The notes: a model not told the origin generated them from the letters alone. A stretch of DNA of 64,000 nt from an uncultured Porphyromonadaceae bacterium (GCA_947573485.1 CANPGB010000010.1:43243-107242); one strand, 5' to 3'; positions 1 through 9,014 are shown, numbered from the stretch's first letter. Numbers and translations: made by a program.

Positions 1-1304
1 CGCCAGCTGTTGTTGTCGTTGTCGCGGCCATTATAGAGCTCCTGAACGGGGTTGGAGATGTCGGAGGAGATGAGGTCGATAGGGCGTGCCCAGTCGCCGT
101 CGGCACCCTTGATGGGGAGAGCGGGGTGCTGGCGCATGGCGGTGTAGGGAATACCGCGGTCGTCCTGTGTGCCGAAGCCGCGGTCGCTCCAGTTCGATAC
201 CATGAAATTCTCGCCTATGGTAATGTAGCGGTTGAAGTTGAAGGTGGAGTTCATGCGTGCCGAGTAGCGGCGGTAGAAAGTCTCGCGCATCATACCGTTC
301 TGGTTGATGTAATTGGCCGAGAAGAGGAAAGAACCGCGGTCGCTGCTGTTCGATACGGTGGCGGTGAGGTTGTTTGTCCATGCCGAGTGGTATACGGCGT
401 CCTGCCAGTCGGTGTCGGTGGTGGCGAAGTTCTCGTTGCCGCCTATATATTTAACGAGCTCGGGGGTGGCGCCGCTGCCGTAGAGGGGGTGCGAGGGCGA
501 CACGTTGCTGTTGGCGGCAGCTATCCAGTAGGCGTTGCCCCACTGCTCGGCGTTGAGCATCTTGTAGGTTTTGCCCACGGTCTGGAGCGAGGCTGCATAG
601 TCGACGTTGATATTCAGACGGTCGCCCTTGCCCTGACGGGTGGTGACGATGATAACGCCGTTGGCGGCGCGCGAACCGTAGATAGAGGCCGAGGCGGCGT
701 CTTTAAGCACCTGCATGCTCTCGATGTCGGAGGGGTTGATAGAGGTGATGTTGTCGGTGGCGATACCGTCCACTACATAGAGAGGGTCGTTGCTGTTGAC
801 GGTCGACATACCGCGAACGCGGATCGAACCGCCGCCACCGGGGGCTGCGTTGGTGGTTACCGATACGCCGGGGAGTCGGCCCTGCATCGAGTTGATGATA
901 GAGCCGGTGTTCTCGCTTATGGGCTGCTTCATGTCCATTACCGAAACGGCGCCGGTGAGGTCGGCCTTGCGCTGCACGGTGTAACCCGTTACGACGAGCT
1001 CGTTGAGAGCCTGGGCGTCGTCGCTGAGCACCACGCGCATCTCGGGAGCGGCGGCGAGGGTCTGGGGTACGTAGCCTATGTAAGAGAATGTGATTTTTGA
1101 GCCTGCCGGTACGGTAATGGTAAAGTTGCCGTCGAGGTCGGTGACCACACCGGCGCCCGCATTGCCTTCAGGTACTACCGACGCGCCAATCAGCGGCTCA
1201 TCATCGGCAAGTCCCCATACCGAGCCATGCACAGTGATATTCTGTGCCTGCATCCCTATTACTGCAAGTAGCAGCATCAATGCACTCAGAAAGGTGGTTT
1301 TCAT
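1..1304 (-). CDS. SusC/RagA-family TonB-linked outer-membrane transporter, N-terminal part (runs off the window)
   Basis: About 434 N-terminal residues are visible and the gene continues past the left edge. The ATG at 1304 opens a signal peptide (MKTTFLSALMLLLAV... to MQAQ). A carboxypeptidase-regulatory-like domain follows at about residues 25-105, ending in GNFTITVPAGSKITFSYIGY, then the plug domain with SMQGRLPGVSV, SIRVRGMSTVN, YVVDGIA and VLKDAASASIYGSRAANGV, all SusC hallmarks. The family imports oligosaccharides across the outer membrane together with a SusD lipoprotein, which should lie to the left. The hybrid sensor at 1508-4222 sits directly upstream and may control it. The substrate cannot be read from this part. 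Confidence 0.93.
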   Translation of the reverse strand, partial: MKTTFLSALMLLLAVIGMQAQNITVHGSVWGLADDEPLIGASVVPEGNAGAGVVTDLDGNFTITVPAGSKITFSYIGYVPQTLAAAPEMRVVLSDDAQALNELVVTGYTVQRKADLTGAVSVMDMKQPISENTGSIINSMQGRLPGVSVTTNAAPGGGGSIRVRGMSTVNSNDPLYVVDGIATDNITSINPSDIESMQVLKDAASASIYGSRAANGVIIVTTRQGKGDRLNINVDYAASLQTVGKTYKMLNAEQWGNAYWIAAANSNVSPSHPLYGSGATPELVKYIGGNENFATTDTDWQDAVYHSAWTNNLTATVSNSSDRGSFLFSANYINQNGMMRETFYRRYSARMNSTFNFNRYITIGENFMVSNWSDRGFGTQDDRGIPYTAMRQHPALPIKGADGDWARPIDLISSDISNPVQELYNGRDNDNNSW

Positions 1305-1356
1305 GAAAAGAATTTTTGGGTTATTATAATTGTCAGTTTTTTTAAGGTTTGTGCCG

Positions 1357-1364
1357 CAAAGTTA
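1357..1364 (-). promoter_or_regulatory. Predicted -7 box TAACTTTG for the left-edge SusC gene
   Basis: The minus strand reads TAACTTTG, matching the Bacteroidota -7 consensus TAnnTTTG, about 52 bases upstream of the SusC start. No clear -33 TTTG is seen at the right distance, so an activator may be required. Confidence 0.5.
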
Positions 1365-1436
1365 TGGTCTTCAATAAATATAGTATTATAAGGAATGTTG
1401 CATATGGTGTCATTTTTGGTGTTTTGCGGGTTTTTT

Positions 1437-1477
1437 AAAAGCAGTTGCGGAATTTTTACAAAAAATCCCGCAACTGC
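1437..1477 (-). terminator. Intrinsic terminator after the hybrid sensor gene
   Basis: A long hairpin has outer arms GCAGTTGCGG (1441-1450) and CCGCAACTGC (1468-1477), an inner ATTTTT/AAAAAT stem and a 3-base loop. On the minus strand it is followed by TTTT. It lies 30 bases past the stop of the 1508-4222 gene and separates it from the SusC promoter. Confidence 0.65.
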
Positions 1478-1507
1478 AAAAGATCGGTATGTGTTTTTAC
1501 GCGTGTC

Positions 1508-4222
1508 TCAGAGGGTGAGACGCCGCCTTATGTCGGTTGGCGACTCGCCGTAGGCGTCCTTGAAGCACTTGGCGAAGTAGCCCTGCGAGGCAAAGCCCGT
1601 GCGCGCCGCAATGTCGCTCACGGGGCGGTCGGTACCCGTAAGCAGCTTGCGCGCTGCCTCGAGGCGGAGCTTGCGCACAAGCTCTATGGGGGTGTAGCCG
1701 GTGAGGGCTTTTATCTTGCGGGTGAACTGCGACTGGCTCAGGGCAAGGGCCTGCGACATCTGCTCAACATTGAGGTTGGCGTCGGCGAGGTGCCCGTTGA
1801 AGAAATCCATGAAGCGCTTGTAGAACTCGCTGTCGAGGTCGCCCGGCAGCTCGGTCACGGGAGTGAGGCTGCCGCCGGGGGCATAGAGGTCGGCAATGCG
1901 GCGGCGGTTGGCAAGGAGGTTGCGGCAGCGGGCAAGGAGCATGTCGCCGCGGAAGGGCTTGGGCAGGTAGGCGTCGGCGCCGCTCTCGTAGCCTTGCAGG
2001 CGCTGCTCGTCGAGAGAGCAGGCCGTAAGCATGAGCACGGGTATATGCGAGGTGCTGGTCTCGCTCTTGAGGCGGCGGCACAGCTCAAGGCCGTCGATGC
2101 CGGGCATCATGAGGTCGCTTATTATAAGGTCGGGAGTGAGCTTGTTGGCAAGCCGCAGTGCCGAGGCACCGTCGGAGGCCGTGACCACGCGGAAATCGTT
2201 TTTGAGCAGCACGCTCAGCAGAGAGAGTATGTCGGGGTTGTCGTCGACGGCCAGCACGAGAGGGCGGTCATCGTCACCGGCAGTATCATCGGTGGTATCG
2301 CTGGTGTCTGCTGGCTCGATTGGCGGCGTTGCAGCCGAGGCGTCGGTGTCGTAGCCCTGGCTCGGGATGAGGGTATCAACGTGCCGCACAGGCAGGCTTA
2401 TGGTAATGGCAGTGCCACGCCCTTGCTCGCTGGCGGCCGATATGGTGCCGCCGTGCAGCTCCACAAAGGCTTTTGCCACCGCCAGACCAAGGCCCGAGTT
2501 GCCCGTGTGACCGTGCTCGGCCTGATAGAAGCTCTCGAAGATGTGAGGAAGGTCGCCTGGGGCTATACCTTCGCCCGTATCGCTCACCGTGACCGATATA
2601 GTGCCGTCGGCCACCGAACCCTCGACCGATATTGTGCCGCCGTCGGGGGTGTGGCGGAACGCGTTGGTGATGATGTTGAAGAGCACGCGCTCCATGCCCT
2701 CGGCGTCGAAGGCAAGGGTAGGCGCGCCCTCGGGCCTGCGGTAAATGAGTTTTATGTGGCGCCTTGCCCCGAGGGGGCGGAAGCCGTCGAGCCAGGTACC
2801 TACCGATGCAAAAAAGTCGCCCTCGGTGGCATGCAGCTCGAGGCGCCCGTCTTCGGCCTTGCGGAAATCAAGAATCTCGTTTACGAGCCTAAGCAGGGTC
2901 TTCACGTTGCGTGCGGCGATGTCGAGCAGGTGTCGCTCGCTGTCGCTCAGTGTGGCCGAGCCGCGCAGCTGCTCTATAGGCTCGGCAACGAGGCTCAGTG
3001 GCGTGCGCAGGTCATGCGAGACGTTGGTGTAGAACATTAGCTTGCTCCGTGTAGCGTTGTCGAGCTGGCGGTAAAGTTCTTTCTGACGGTCGCGTTCCTG
3101 CTGCAACTCGCTGTTGGTATGCTCGATAGTGCTTTGGTAGCGCTTGCTCTGACGATAGGCGCGGAGTACTACGAATAGCACAGCGAAAAGCAGCACCAGC
3201 ACCACTACGGCAAGGGCGAAGAGCACCGTCTGCGCCGAGTAGCGCGAGCCGTAGTCGTCGGCACGCTCCTTCATTACCAGCATCTTGGCGGTCTCGTCGG
3301 CTATGGTCTGGCTCTGCCGAAGCATGATGTCGGCGTTGGTGGAGTCTACGGGCGAGAGCACAGGCAGCCTGGTCTCGCGGGCATACGGCTCGCCGCGAAG
3401 AATCTGCAGAGCCGTCTTTATAAGTAGCTGACCCTCGGTCGGGTAGAAGAAAGTGGCGTCGATTACGCCGTCGGCAACGGCCTTTATGCCCACCGAGGGG
3501 GCGGCGTCGATACCGATAATCTTTATGTCATTGCGGCCATGGCGGCGCGTGGCATTGGCAGCGCCGATAGCCATGCGGTCGTTGTGGGCGTATATAAGGT
3601 TTATCTCGGGGTGCACCACAAGAAGCGAGTCGGTGGCACGCTCCGCCTGGTCGAGATACCAGCCCGCGTCGATACTCTCCACAAGCTCCATGCCCGGGCC
3701 AAGCTCACCGATGAAACCCGCGTGGCGCCCGGCTGCCGGGCTCGACCCGTCGAGCCCCTTGAGCTCCAGTATTTTAAGTGTGCCCGGCATGTTTGCGCGG
3801 GCATACTGCGCCGCCTGGCGCCCGATAGCGGCATTGTCTACGCCTATTTTCGCCGTATAGAAATCGCCATTTATCTCGCGGTCGAAGACTATCACGGGTA
3901 TACCCGCATCGAAAGCCCGCTTCACAGCCGGGGCTATCGCCTCAGCCTCATTGGGTGCCACTATTATAAGGTCGAACTTATTGGCCACGAAGTAGTCGAT
4001 GTCGGCAATCTGCTTGCTGTTGTTATCCTGCGCCGAGCGTATCTCAACCTCGGCATCCTTGTGGAAAAACATCTCGCGCCGTATCTCATCGTTAACCTTG
4101 TTGCGCCACTCATCCTGGCTGCACTGCGATACCCCGATTCTGTACTCCGGGGCTCCGGCGCACGAGCAAAGCATGAGAATCAATGCGCCCGCTAAATATT
4201 TTATGATGCGTTGAAAGAACAT
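1508..4222 (-). CDS. Hybrid two-component sensor/regulator with a periplasmic sugar-binding-protein-like sensor domain
   Basis: This 904-residue one-protein signalling system has an N-terminal membrane segment (about 6-22), a type I periplasmic-binding-protein (LacI/Peripl_BP_4-like) domain at about 27-320, and a transmembrane helix at about 332-354. A coiled coil leads to the HisKA domain with phospho-acceptor His403 (NVSHDLRTP), then the ATPase with N-box Asn520 and GLGLAVAK. A receiver domain has Asp703 (ISDLMMPG) and Lys755, and an AraC-type HTH covers about 800-904. Proteins of this layout, such as the Bacteroides fructose sensor BT1754, bind a free sugar in the periplasm and activate a nearby polysaccharide locus. 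The likely target here is the SusC operon to the left. The signal is unknown. Confidence 0.93.
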   Translation of the reverse strand: MFFQRIIKYLAGALILMLCSCAGAPEYRIGVSQCSQDEWRNKVNDEIRREMFFHKDAEVEIRSAQDNNSKQIADIDYFVANKFDLIIVAPNEAEAIAPAVKRAFDAGIPVIVFDREINGDFYTAKIGVDNAAIGRQAAQYARANMPGTLKILELKGLDGSSPAAGRHAGFIGELGPGMELVESIDAGWYLDQAERATDSLLVVHPEINLIYAHNDRMAIGAANATRRHGRNDIKIIGIDAAPSVGIKAVADGVIDATFFYPTEGQLLIKTALQILRGEPYARETRLPVLSPVDSTNADIMLRQSQTIADETAKMLVMKERADDYGSRYSAQTVLFALAVVVLVLLFAVLFVVLRAYRQSKRYQSTIEHTNSELQQERDRQKELYRQLDNATRSKLMFYTNVSHDLRTPLSLVAEPIEQLRGSATLSDSERHLLDIAARNVKTLLRLVNEILDFRKAEDGRLELHATEGDFFASVGTWLDGFRPLGARRHIKLIYRRPEGAPTLAFDAEGMERVLFNIITNAFRHTPDGGTISVEGSVADGTISVTVSDTGEGIAPGDLPHIFESFYQAEHGHTGNSGLGLAVAKAFVELHGGTISAASEQGRGTAITISLPVRHVDTLIPSQGYDTDASAATPPIEPADTSDTTDDTAGDDDRPLVLAVDDNPDILSLLSVLLKNDFRVVTASDGASALRLANKLTPDLIISDLMMPGIDGLELCRRLKSETSTSHIPVLMLTACSLDEQRLQGYESGADAYLPKPFRGDMLLARCRNLLANRRRIADLYAPGGSLTPVTELPGDLDSEFYKRFMDFFNGHLADANLNVEQMSQALALSQSQFTRKIKALTGYTPIELVRKLRLEAARKLLTGTDRPVSDIAARTGFASQGYFAKCFKDAYGESPTDIRRRLTL

Positions 4223-4226
4223 AGCC

Positions 4227-4259
4227 CAAAATTACAAAAAAGAAGTCAGTCGCACCAAA
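4227..4259 (-). promoter_or_regulatory. Promoter of the hybrid sensor gene, nearly leaderless
   Basis: On the minus strand TTTG (4259-4256), 21 bases, then TAATTTTG (4234-4227) fit the Bacteroidota -33/-7 promoter. The -7 box ends 4 bases before the ATG at 4222, so the transcript would start at or next to the start codon. Confidence 0.6.
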
Positions 4260-4260
4260 T

Positions 4261-4301
4261 AAAAAAGCGGGGGCTCCGCAGAATCGCTCTGTGGAGCCCC
4301 C
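4261..4301 (-). terminator. Strong intrinsic terminator after the LRR gene
   Basis: Arms 4269-4282 and 4288-4301 (GGGGGCTCC... with GGAGCCCCC) pair over 14 positions with one G-T, around a 5-base loop. On the minus strand six T residues follow (4266-4261). It lies about 90 bases past the stop of the LRR gene. Confidence 0.88.
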
Positions 4302-4390
4302 GACCGGGGAATTTATTCAGATCGTATTATCGCATTGTCGGTAACTGAATGAATTGTGTGTATTTTGCAGGCTTTTCTTTGCCGATTACC

Positions 4391-5446
4391 TTAGTAGTTC
4401 CACTGGCAAGCTATCATCCGGAGGTTCGGGCAAGCTATGGTGCGCATGTCGGTAATCATGTTGTAGCGGCAGTTGATGTAGGTAAGAGCCTGGTCGAAGC
4501 TTACATCAAGCATTGTCAGCTCGTTGTTGTTGCAAAGGATGCGCTGCAGGAAAGTCTGGTTCGAGAGGGTGAGCTCGGTAAGGTCGTTGTACGAGCAATC
4601 TACGAAGAGAAGGTTCGGGCAATTGCTTACGTCGAGTGTGGTAAGGTCGTTGTAGGAGCAAACAAGGTCGAGGAGGTTCTTGCACTCACGTACGCCGAGG
4701 GTCTTCATGTTGTTGTCGGTGCAGAGGAAAGTGGAGAGCGAGGGCAGACCCGAGATAATCATGTTGGAGATGTTGTTGCTGTCAACATTGAGGTTCTGAA
4801 GGGCTGTGGTTCCCACGAGGTTCACCGAAGTAAGCTTGTTGTAGCCGCAGTAGAGGTTCTTGAGTGCGGTGCAGTCGGCAACGGTGAGGGTTTCGAGGTG
4901 GTTGCTCTGGCAGTTGAGGGTCTCAAGGGTAGGCGAGGCCTGAAGGTCGAGACCGGCGAGGAGGTTAGATGCCACATTGATGCTCTTGATCATGGGCACA
5001 TCGTTGAGAGTGAACTCGGTGAGGCGGTTGTTGTTGAGCGACAGCTTGGTGAGCACTGTACAACCCGAGAGGTCTACTTCCGAAAGCTTGTTGCGCGAAG
5101 CGTTGACTTCTGTAAGAGCTGCGTCGCCCTGCACGGTGAGTGCGGTGAGGCTGTTGCGCGATACATCAACCGATGTAAGGGCTGTGAAACCCGAGAGGTC
5201 GAGTGTGCCGCCGAGTTTTTTGTCTTTCCAGTCGATCTTGGTCACGTTCTTACCTACGACGGTAACACCTTCCCAGGTCGAGGGGTCTTTAACATTGGTA
5301 ATTTTCAGAGCTTCGGCATTGGTGCCTCCCTTTTCGGCAGGCTGCTGAAGGAAATTCTGAAGTTGTTTGAGTTCGCCTTTGTTAACTTGGGCGAAGCAGG
5401 CTGCGCTACTGAGTGCTACAGCGAGGATTAATGCGATCTTTTTCAT
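4391..5446 (-). CDS. Secreted leucine-rich-repeat protein
   Basis: The 351-residue product begins with a clear signal peptide (MKKIALILAVALSSAACFAQ), which fixes the start at 5446; the reading frame stays open upstream but lacks such a feature. After a short alpha-helical lead, residues about 70-345 form roughly a dozen repeats of about 21-22 residues with the pattern LxxLxCxxNxLTxLxVSxC, a curved bacterial LRR fold. The repeats are Cys- and Asn-rich. There is no lipobox, membrane segment or cell-wall anchor, so it is probably periplasmic or exported. LRR proteins of this kind usually bind proteins or glycans; no catalytic residues are seen. It is transcribed alone, divergently from the metallophosphoesterase gene, and ends at a strong terminator. 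Confidence 0.82.
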   Translation of the reverse strand: MKKIALILAVALSSAACFAQVNKGELKQLQNFLQQPAEKGGTNAEALKITNVKDPSTWEGVTVVGKNVTKIDWKDKKLGGTLDLSGFTALTSVDVSRNSLTALTVQGDAALTEVNASRNKLSEVDLSGCTVLTKLSLNNNRLTEFTLNDVPMIKSINVASNLLAGLDLQASPTLETLNCQSNHLETLTVADCTALKNLYCGYNKLTSVNLVGTTALQNLNVDSNNISNMIISGLPSLSTFLCTDNNMKTLGVRECKNLLDLVCSYNDLTTLDVSNCPNLLFVDCSYNDLTELTLSNQTFLQRILCNNNELTMLDVSFDQALTYINCRYNMITDMRTIACPNLRMIACQWNY

Positions 5447-5541
5447 ATCAATCATAAATAATAGTTGGTAGTCTGTTCGTGTGATTTGTATTATTAACAC
5501 CACCCGCCCGCGAAAGGTTTTCAAAAATTATAAAAAAATAG

Positions 5542-5549
5542 TACCTTTG
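5542..5549 (+). promoter_or_regulatory. Predicted -7 box TACCTTTG for the metallophosphoesterase gene
   Basis: TACCTTTG matches TAnnTTTG and lies 46 bases before the ATG at 5595. A T-rich stretch near 5518-5521 (TTTTC) is a weak -33 element. Confidence 0.6.
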
Positions 5550-5594
5550 CAGCGCAACCCCTGCCACAATACTCTGTAAGCACGATTCAGCACC

Positions 5595-7451
5595 ATGAAA
5601 ATTTTTAAAACCTTTTTAATCCTCCTCCTCTCCGCGCTCCCTTTGGCCTCGTCGGGCCAGAAAATCGCCGTCCTCAGCGACGTGCATGTCACGCCCGGCA
5701 ACGCCTGCGAGACTCAACTTCGCCTCGCCGTTGATGAAATCAATGCCGCCGACTACGACCTCGTGGTTATGAACGGCGACCTCGGCAACGAAGGCTCCGA
5801 TGTGGAGCTTGCAAACGTGAAAGCTATTCTCGACGGCATACGCCACCCGCTCTTCGTGCTCCCCGGCAACCACGAGAGCACATGGAGCCAGAGCGCCACC
5901 AAAACCTTTGTGGACCTATGGGGTGCCGACCGCTTCGTAACCGTGGCCGACTCTCTCGTTATCATAGGTATAAGCAGCGGCCCGTTTATGAAAATGGGTG
6001 ACGGCCACATAAAACAGGAAGACCTCCACTGGCTCGACAGCACCCTCGCCCGATATGTCACTCCCGGCCGTAGGGTGCTCTCCTTCAACCACTACCCCTT
6101 GCTCGACGACCTCGACAATATGCCCGACTATCTCGCCGTGCTCGAGAAATACCCCGTGATAGCGCATATCAACGGCCACTATCACCGCTGGCGCCCGTAT
6201 AATGCCGGCGGCGAGGGCAGCGGCTCCGACCTGCCGTGCGTCATGGTGCGCTCGCTCGACCTCGGCAAAGGTGACTACGGCTACTCTATAGTGGAGGTCG
6301 ACGGCGATTGGATTCACACATATAACAAACCCATAGGGCGCCCGCGCGAGGCCCGCTACGCTTTCGCTGCCACCCCTACGCACTCCAAGGCAAGTTTTGC
6401 CCCGCGCCCCGAAATCATAGCCCCCGAGGGCTTCGAGGTTGCCAAGGTATGGGCCGACAGCGCCTCGGTGTTCACCCGCCTCGGCTTCGACGCCGATAAC
6501 ATCTACTTCGGAACTTCTACCGGCAATGCCCGCGCCGTTGCCAAGGCCGACGGCACCCTGCGCTGGAGTGTGCCCACCGGGGCCTCGCTCTTCAGCCGCC
6601 CGGTGGCGCTGGGCAACGGTACTGTTGCCGTGCCCGCACACGACGGTATCCTCACTCTTGACCGCCGCGACGGCCGCCTACGCCGCAAATATGCCTCTGC
6701 CGAAGGTCCTTACGTGGCCGACGGCGCTATCTCGCCCGACGGTAAAGCCTACATCCAGGGCGCCTACAAGCGCATGGAGTGCCGCCGCGCTTCCGACGCC
6801 AAACCCGTCTGGACCTACGACTCTATTTTCAATTACTGCCAGGCAGCCCCCGCTATCGACGGCAACGACCTCGTGTTCGGAGCCTGGGATACCAACCTGC
6901 GCTGCCTCGACCTCAAAACCGGGCGACTCCGCTGGGTGTGGAACAACGGTAAGAAAGGCAATATGCTCGGCCCGGGCAACGTTGTGCCCGTAATAACCGC
7001 CGACAAGGTGTTCACCGTAGCCCCCGACCGCTATATGACGGCTCTCAGCCGCGCCGACGGCACCGAGCTGTGGCGCGATAACTCGCACCGCTACCGCGAG
7101 AGTCTCGGCCACAGCGCCGACGGCAAGCGCGTATACGCCAAGACCATGGACGGCGAACTCGTGGCCGTCGATGCCACCGCTCCCGCCTTCAAGGAGCTGT
7201 GGACGCTCGACCTCACTTTCGGCTATGACCACGCCCCCTGCATAGTGGCCGAGCACGACGGCTATGTGTATGTGGGCTCGCGCCGTGGGCGCCTCGCCAT
7301 TGTTGACCCCGCCAAGCCTGCACTCGTGGCCGCTTTGCCATTGGGAGTGAGCGAGGTAAACGGCATTGACATCGACCCTGCCACGGGCGATGTATATGTC
7401 TCGCTTATCGAAGGTACAATCTACAGAATCTCCCGCACAAATGGCCGATAA
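5595..7451 (+). CDS. Secreted calcineurin-like metallophosphoesterase fused to a beta-propeller
   Basis: This 618-residue exported protein has a signal peptide (about 1-21, ending SSGQ). The metallophosphoesterase domain (about 23-250) carries all metal-binding blocks: Asp29 and His31 (SDVHV), Asp62 (NGDLGN), Asn92/His93 (GNHE), His166 and His195/His197 (NGHYHR). Residues about 290-618 contain repeated blocks such as LRWSVPTGASLFSRP, LRWVWNNGKKGNML and GYVYVGSRRGRLAIVDP, typical of a PQQ/WD40-like beta-propeller. The family hydrolyses phosphomonoesters or phosphodiesters; the substrate is unknown. Its stop overlaps the start of the next gene by 11 bases, suggesting coupled translation. Confidence 0.88.
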   Translation: MKIFKTFLILLLSALPLASSGQKIAVLSDVHVTPGNACETQLRLAVDEINAADYDLVVMNGDLGNEGSDVELANVKAILDGIRHPLFVLPGNHESTWSQSATKTFVDLWGADRFVTVADSLVIIGISSGPFMKMGDGHIKQEDLHWLDSTLARYVTPGRRVLSFNHYPLLDDLDNMPDYLAVLEKYPVIAHINGHYHRWRPYNAGGEGSGSDLPCVMVRSLDLGKGDYGYSIVEVDGDWIHTYNKPIGRPREARYAFAATPTHSKASFAPRPEIIAPEGFEVAKVWADSASVFTRLGFDADNIYFGTSTGNARAVAKADGTLRWSVPTGASLFSRPVALGNGTVAVPAHDGILTLDRRDGRLRRKYASAEGPYVADGAISPDGKAYIQGAYKRMECRRASDAKPVWTYDSIFNYCQAAPAIDGNDLVFGAWDTNLRCLDLKTGRLRWVWNNGKKGNMLGPGNVVPVITADKVFTVAPDRYMTALSRADGTELWRDNSHRYRESLGHSADGKRVYAKTMDGELVAVDATAPAFKELWTLDLTFGYDHAPCIVAEHDGYVYVGSRRGRLAIVDPAKPALVAALPLGVSEVNGIDIDPATGDVYVSLIEGTIYRISRTNGR

Positions 7452-7908
7452 TTATCTCGAAAAGAAAATGGAGGAGCACCGCCGCGGTGCCGCTCCCGCA
7501 CATCCGCGCACTCTCGGGCCGCTCGGCGTGCCCCGTGGCTCGGTGTGCCTGCCTCTCGACGTCCGCACGGTGTTCATAGCCCCCTGCGAGGCCGATGCCG
7601 AAGTCGCCGCCGAGCTCGTGCGCACTTTCGGTGAGGCCGGGTGTGCCGTGGGCTTCGCGCTCAAAGATATAAAGGAGGGCAGGGCACTCGCTCAGGCAAC
7701 TTCCACCCGCCACTATCCTTTGGAGGTTCCCGAGGCTCTCGCCCGCTTTACCGCCGACAAGGGTGCGCCGGAGCTGCTTATTACAGTGAGCCAAGGCGCT
7801 GCCACCCTCAAGTTTACCGATAGTGAACGTACGCTCCAAGGCTCTCCCCGGCAGATTGCCGACACGGCACTGGTGCTGTCGTTGGCGGCAGCACGGCACA
7901 TAAGGTAA
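7441..7908 (+). CDS. Small conserved hypothetical protein coupled to the metallophosphoesterase
   Basis: The 155-residue product starting MADNYLEKKMEEHRRG is not recognised as a named family. It has no signal peptide, so it is cytoplasmic, unlike its upstream neighbour. The middle part (about 40-130) alternates strands and helices (VRTVFIAPCEADAEVAAELV, ELLITVSQGAA), which could be a small Rossmann-like alpha/beta fold. The start at 7441 is chosen because it overlaps the previous stop by 11 bases; the frame is open further upstream but would run inside the phosphoesterase gene. It converges tail to tail with manA, with only 12 bases between. Confidence 0.65.
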   Translation: MADNYLEKKMEEHRRGAAPAHPRTLGPLGVPRGSVCLPLDVRTVFIAPCEADAEVAAELVRTFGEAGCAVGFALKDIKEGRALAQATSTRHYPLEVPEALARFTADKGAPELLITVSQGAATLKFTDSERTLQGSPRQIADTALVLSLAAARHIR

Positions 7909-7920
7909 AATAGAGAAAGT

Positions 7921-8889
7921 TTATCGGATAAAAGTTGACACCACAGCGCCTTTGCCGCGCAGTGTAACCTCTGATAGCGAAGCCGGTATAAGCACTGTCT
8001 CGCCGCAGCCCAAGGATACTGCGCCCTCGGGCCCTTCGACTGTGAGCGCGCCTTCCACGGCAATGAGTATTGTGAACGAGTCGCGCCCGGCAAGGTCGAG
8101 GCGCAGTTCACCCTCAACCCCGGTAACATCTACCGTAAAGCACTCGCAGTCAGCAATGTTGCTGGCTACACCCTTGGCAGGTGCTACGTTCGGCACCGTT
8201 GCCTCGGCGGTATCATCGAAGTTTATGGCCTCGATGCTCTCGTCGATGTGCAATCGGCGGGGCTGCCCGTTGGCGTCGAGGCGCCCGTAGTCATAAATGC
8301 GGTAGGTGATGTCGGAAGCCTCCTGAATCTCAAGCAGGAAGCTGCCGCGCCCTATGCCGTGCACGCGCCCCGGAGGCAGGAAGAAAATATCGCCTTTGTG
8401 GGCCGGATAATGGCGGAGATAGTCTGTGATATTCCCCTCGGCAAGCGCCTCCCTTAGAGTGTCGGGAGTGAGTCTTTTTGAGAACCCGGCGTAGAAATAA
8501 GCCCCGGGCAGCGGCTCAAGCGAATACCATACTTCGGTTTTGCCCGAGGCATTATGGCGCTCGGCGGCAAGGCGGTTGTTGGGGTGAACCTGCACCGAGA
8601 GGTCGTCGTTGGAGTCTATGAATTTTACCAGCAGAGGAAACTTTCCGCCGAAGCGCTTCATAAGCCTTTCGCCCATGATGTCGGTTCCGTAGTCCGATAT
8701 GAGGCGGTTGAGAGTGTTCCCGGCATATTTGCCACCGGCAACCACCGACTCGTATCCGGCAAGAGGCGAAAGCTCCCAGCTTTCGCCTATATGCTCACCC
8801 GGTGAAGGCACGCCCTTGAAGCGGGCTATACGGTTGCCTCCCCAGAGAACCGTTTTATATATGGGTTCGAACTTGAGAATTTCGTTCAT
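7921..8889 (-). CDS. manA: Class I mannose-6-phosphate isomerase
   Basis: The 322-residue cytoplasmic zinc enzyme interconverts mannose-6-phosphate and fructose-6-phosphate. The cupin core shows WGGNRIARFKG near the start, the zinc-binding SVQVHPNN with a nearby KTEVWY, and PPGRVHGIGRGSFLLEIQE with the third metal His. YRIYDYGR is also typical of the family. The length agrees with short Firmicutes/Bacteroidota ManA proteins. It is a single-gene unit with its own promoter. Because it feeds fructose-6-phosphate, it may support use of mannose-containing glycans, but nothing nearby ties it to a particular polysaccharide locus. Confidence 0.92.
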   Translation of the reverse strand: MNEILKFEPIYKTVLWGGNRIARFKGVPSPGEHIGESWELSPLAGYESVVAGGKYAGNTLNRLISDYGTDIMGERLMKRFGGKFPLLVKFIDSNDDLSVQVHPNNRLAAERHNASGKTEVWYSLEPLPGAYFYAGFSKRLTPDTLREALAEGNITDYLRHYPAHKGDIFFLPPGRVHGIGRGSFLLEIQEASDITYRIYDYGRLDANGQPRRLHIDESIEAINFDDTAEATVPNVAPAKGVASNIADCECFTVDVTGVEGELRLDLAGRDSFTILIAVEGALTVEGPEGAVSLGCGETVLIPASLSEVTLRGKGAVVSTFIR

Positions 8890-8922
8890 AAACTATTGCG
8901 GCGGTGTTCTGCCGAGGGTCTG

Positions 8923-8954
8923 CAAAATTACAATTTTATTTACAGCTGTGCAAA
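8923..8954 (-). promoter_or_regulatory. Promoter of manA
   Basis: On the minus strand TTTG (8954-8951), 20 bases, then TAATTTTG (8930-8923) form a full -33/-7 promoter 33 bases upstream of the manA ATG. Confidence 0.75.
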
Positions 8955-8974
8955 TACTACGGCTTTTTAGACCG

Positions 8975-9014
8975 AAAAATCGGTTCCCGCACCCTCCGGC
9001 GGGCGCAGGAACCG
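8975..9014 (-). terminator. Intrinsic terminator after the GH9-ThuA unit
   Basis: The arms 8981-8994 and 9001-9014 (CGGTTCC... with GGAACCG) pair with two mismatches. On the minus strand TTTTT follows at 8979-8975. It sits 24 bases past the stop of the ThuA-like gene. Confidence 0.7.

Noticed and set aside
4391..5446. Repeated short DNA units that might look like a tandem repeat or CRISPR array
   Set aside because: The repeats follow the codon pattern of leucine-rich repeats with a period of 63-66 bases and vary at the DNA level. No identical repeats with unique spacers occur here or elsewhere in the window.
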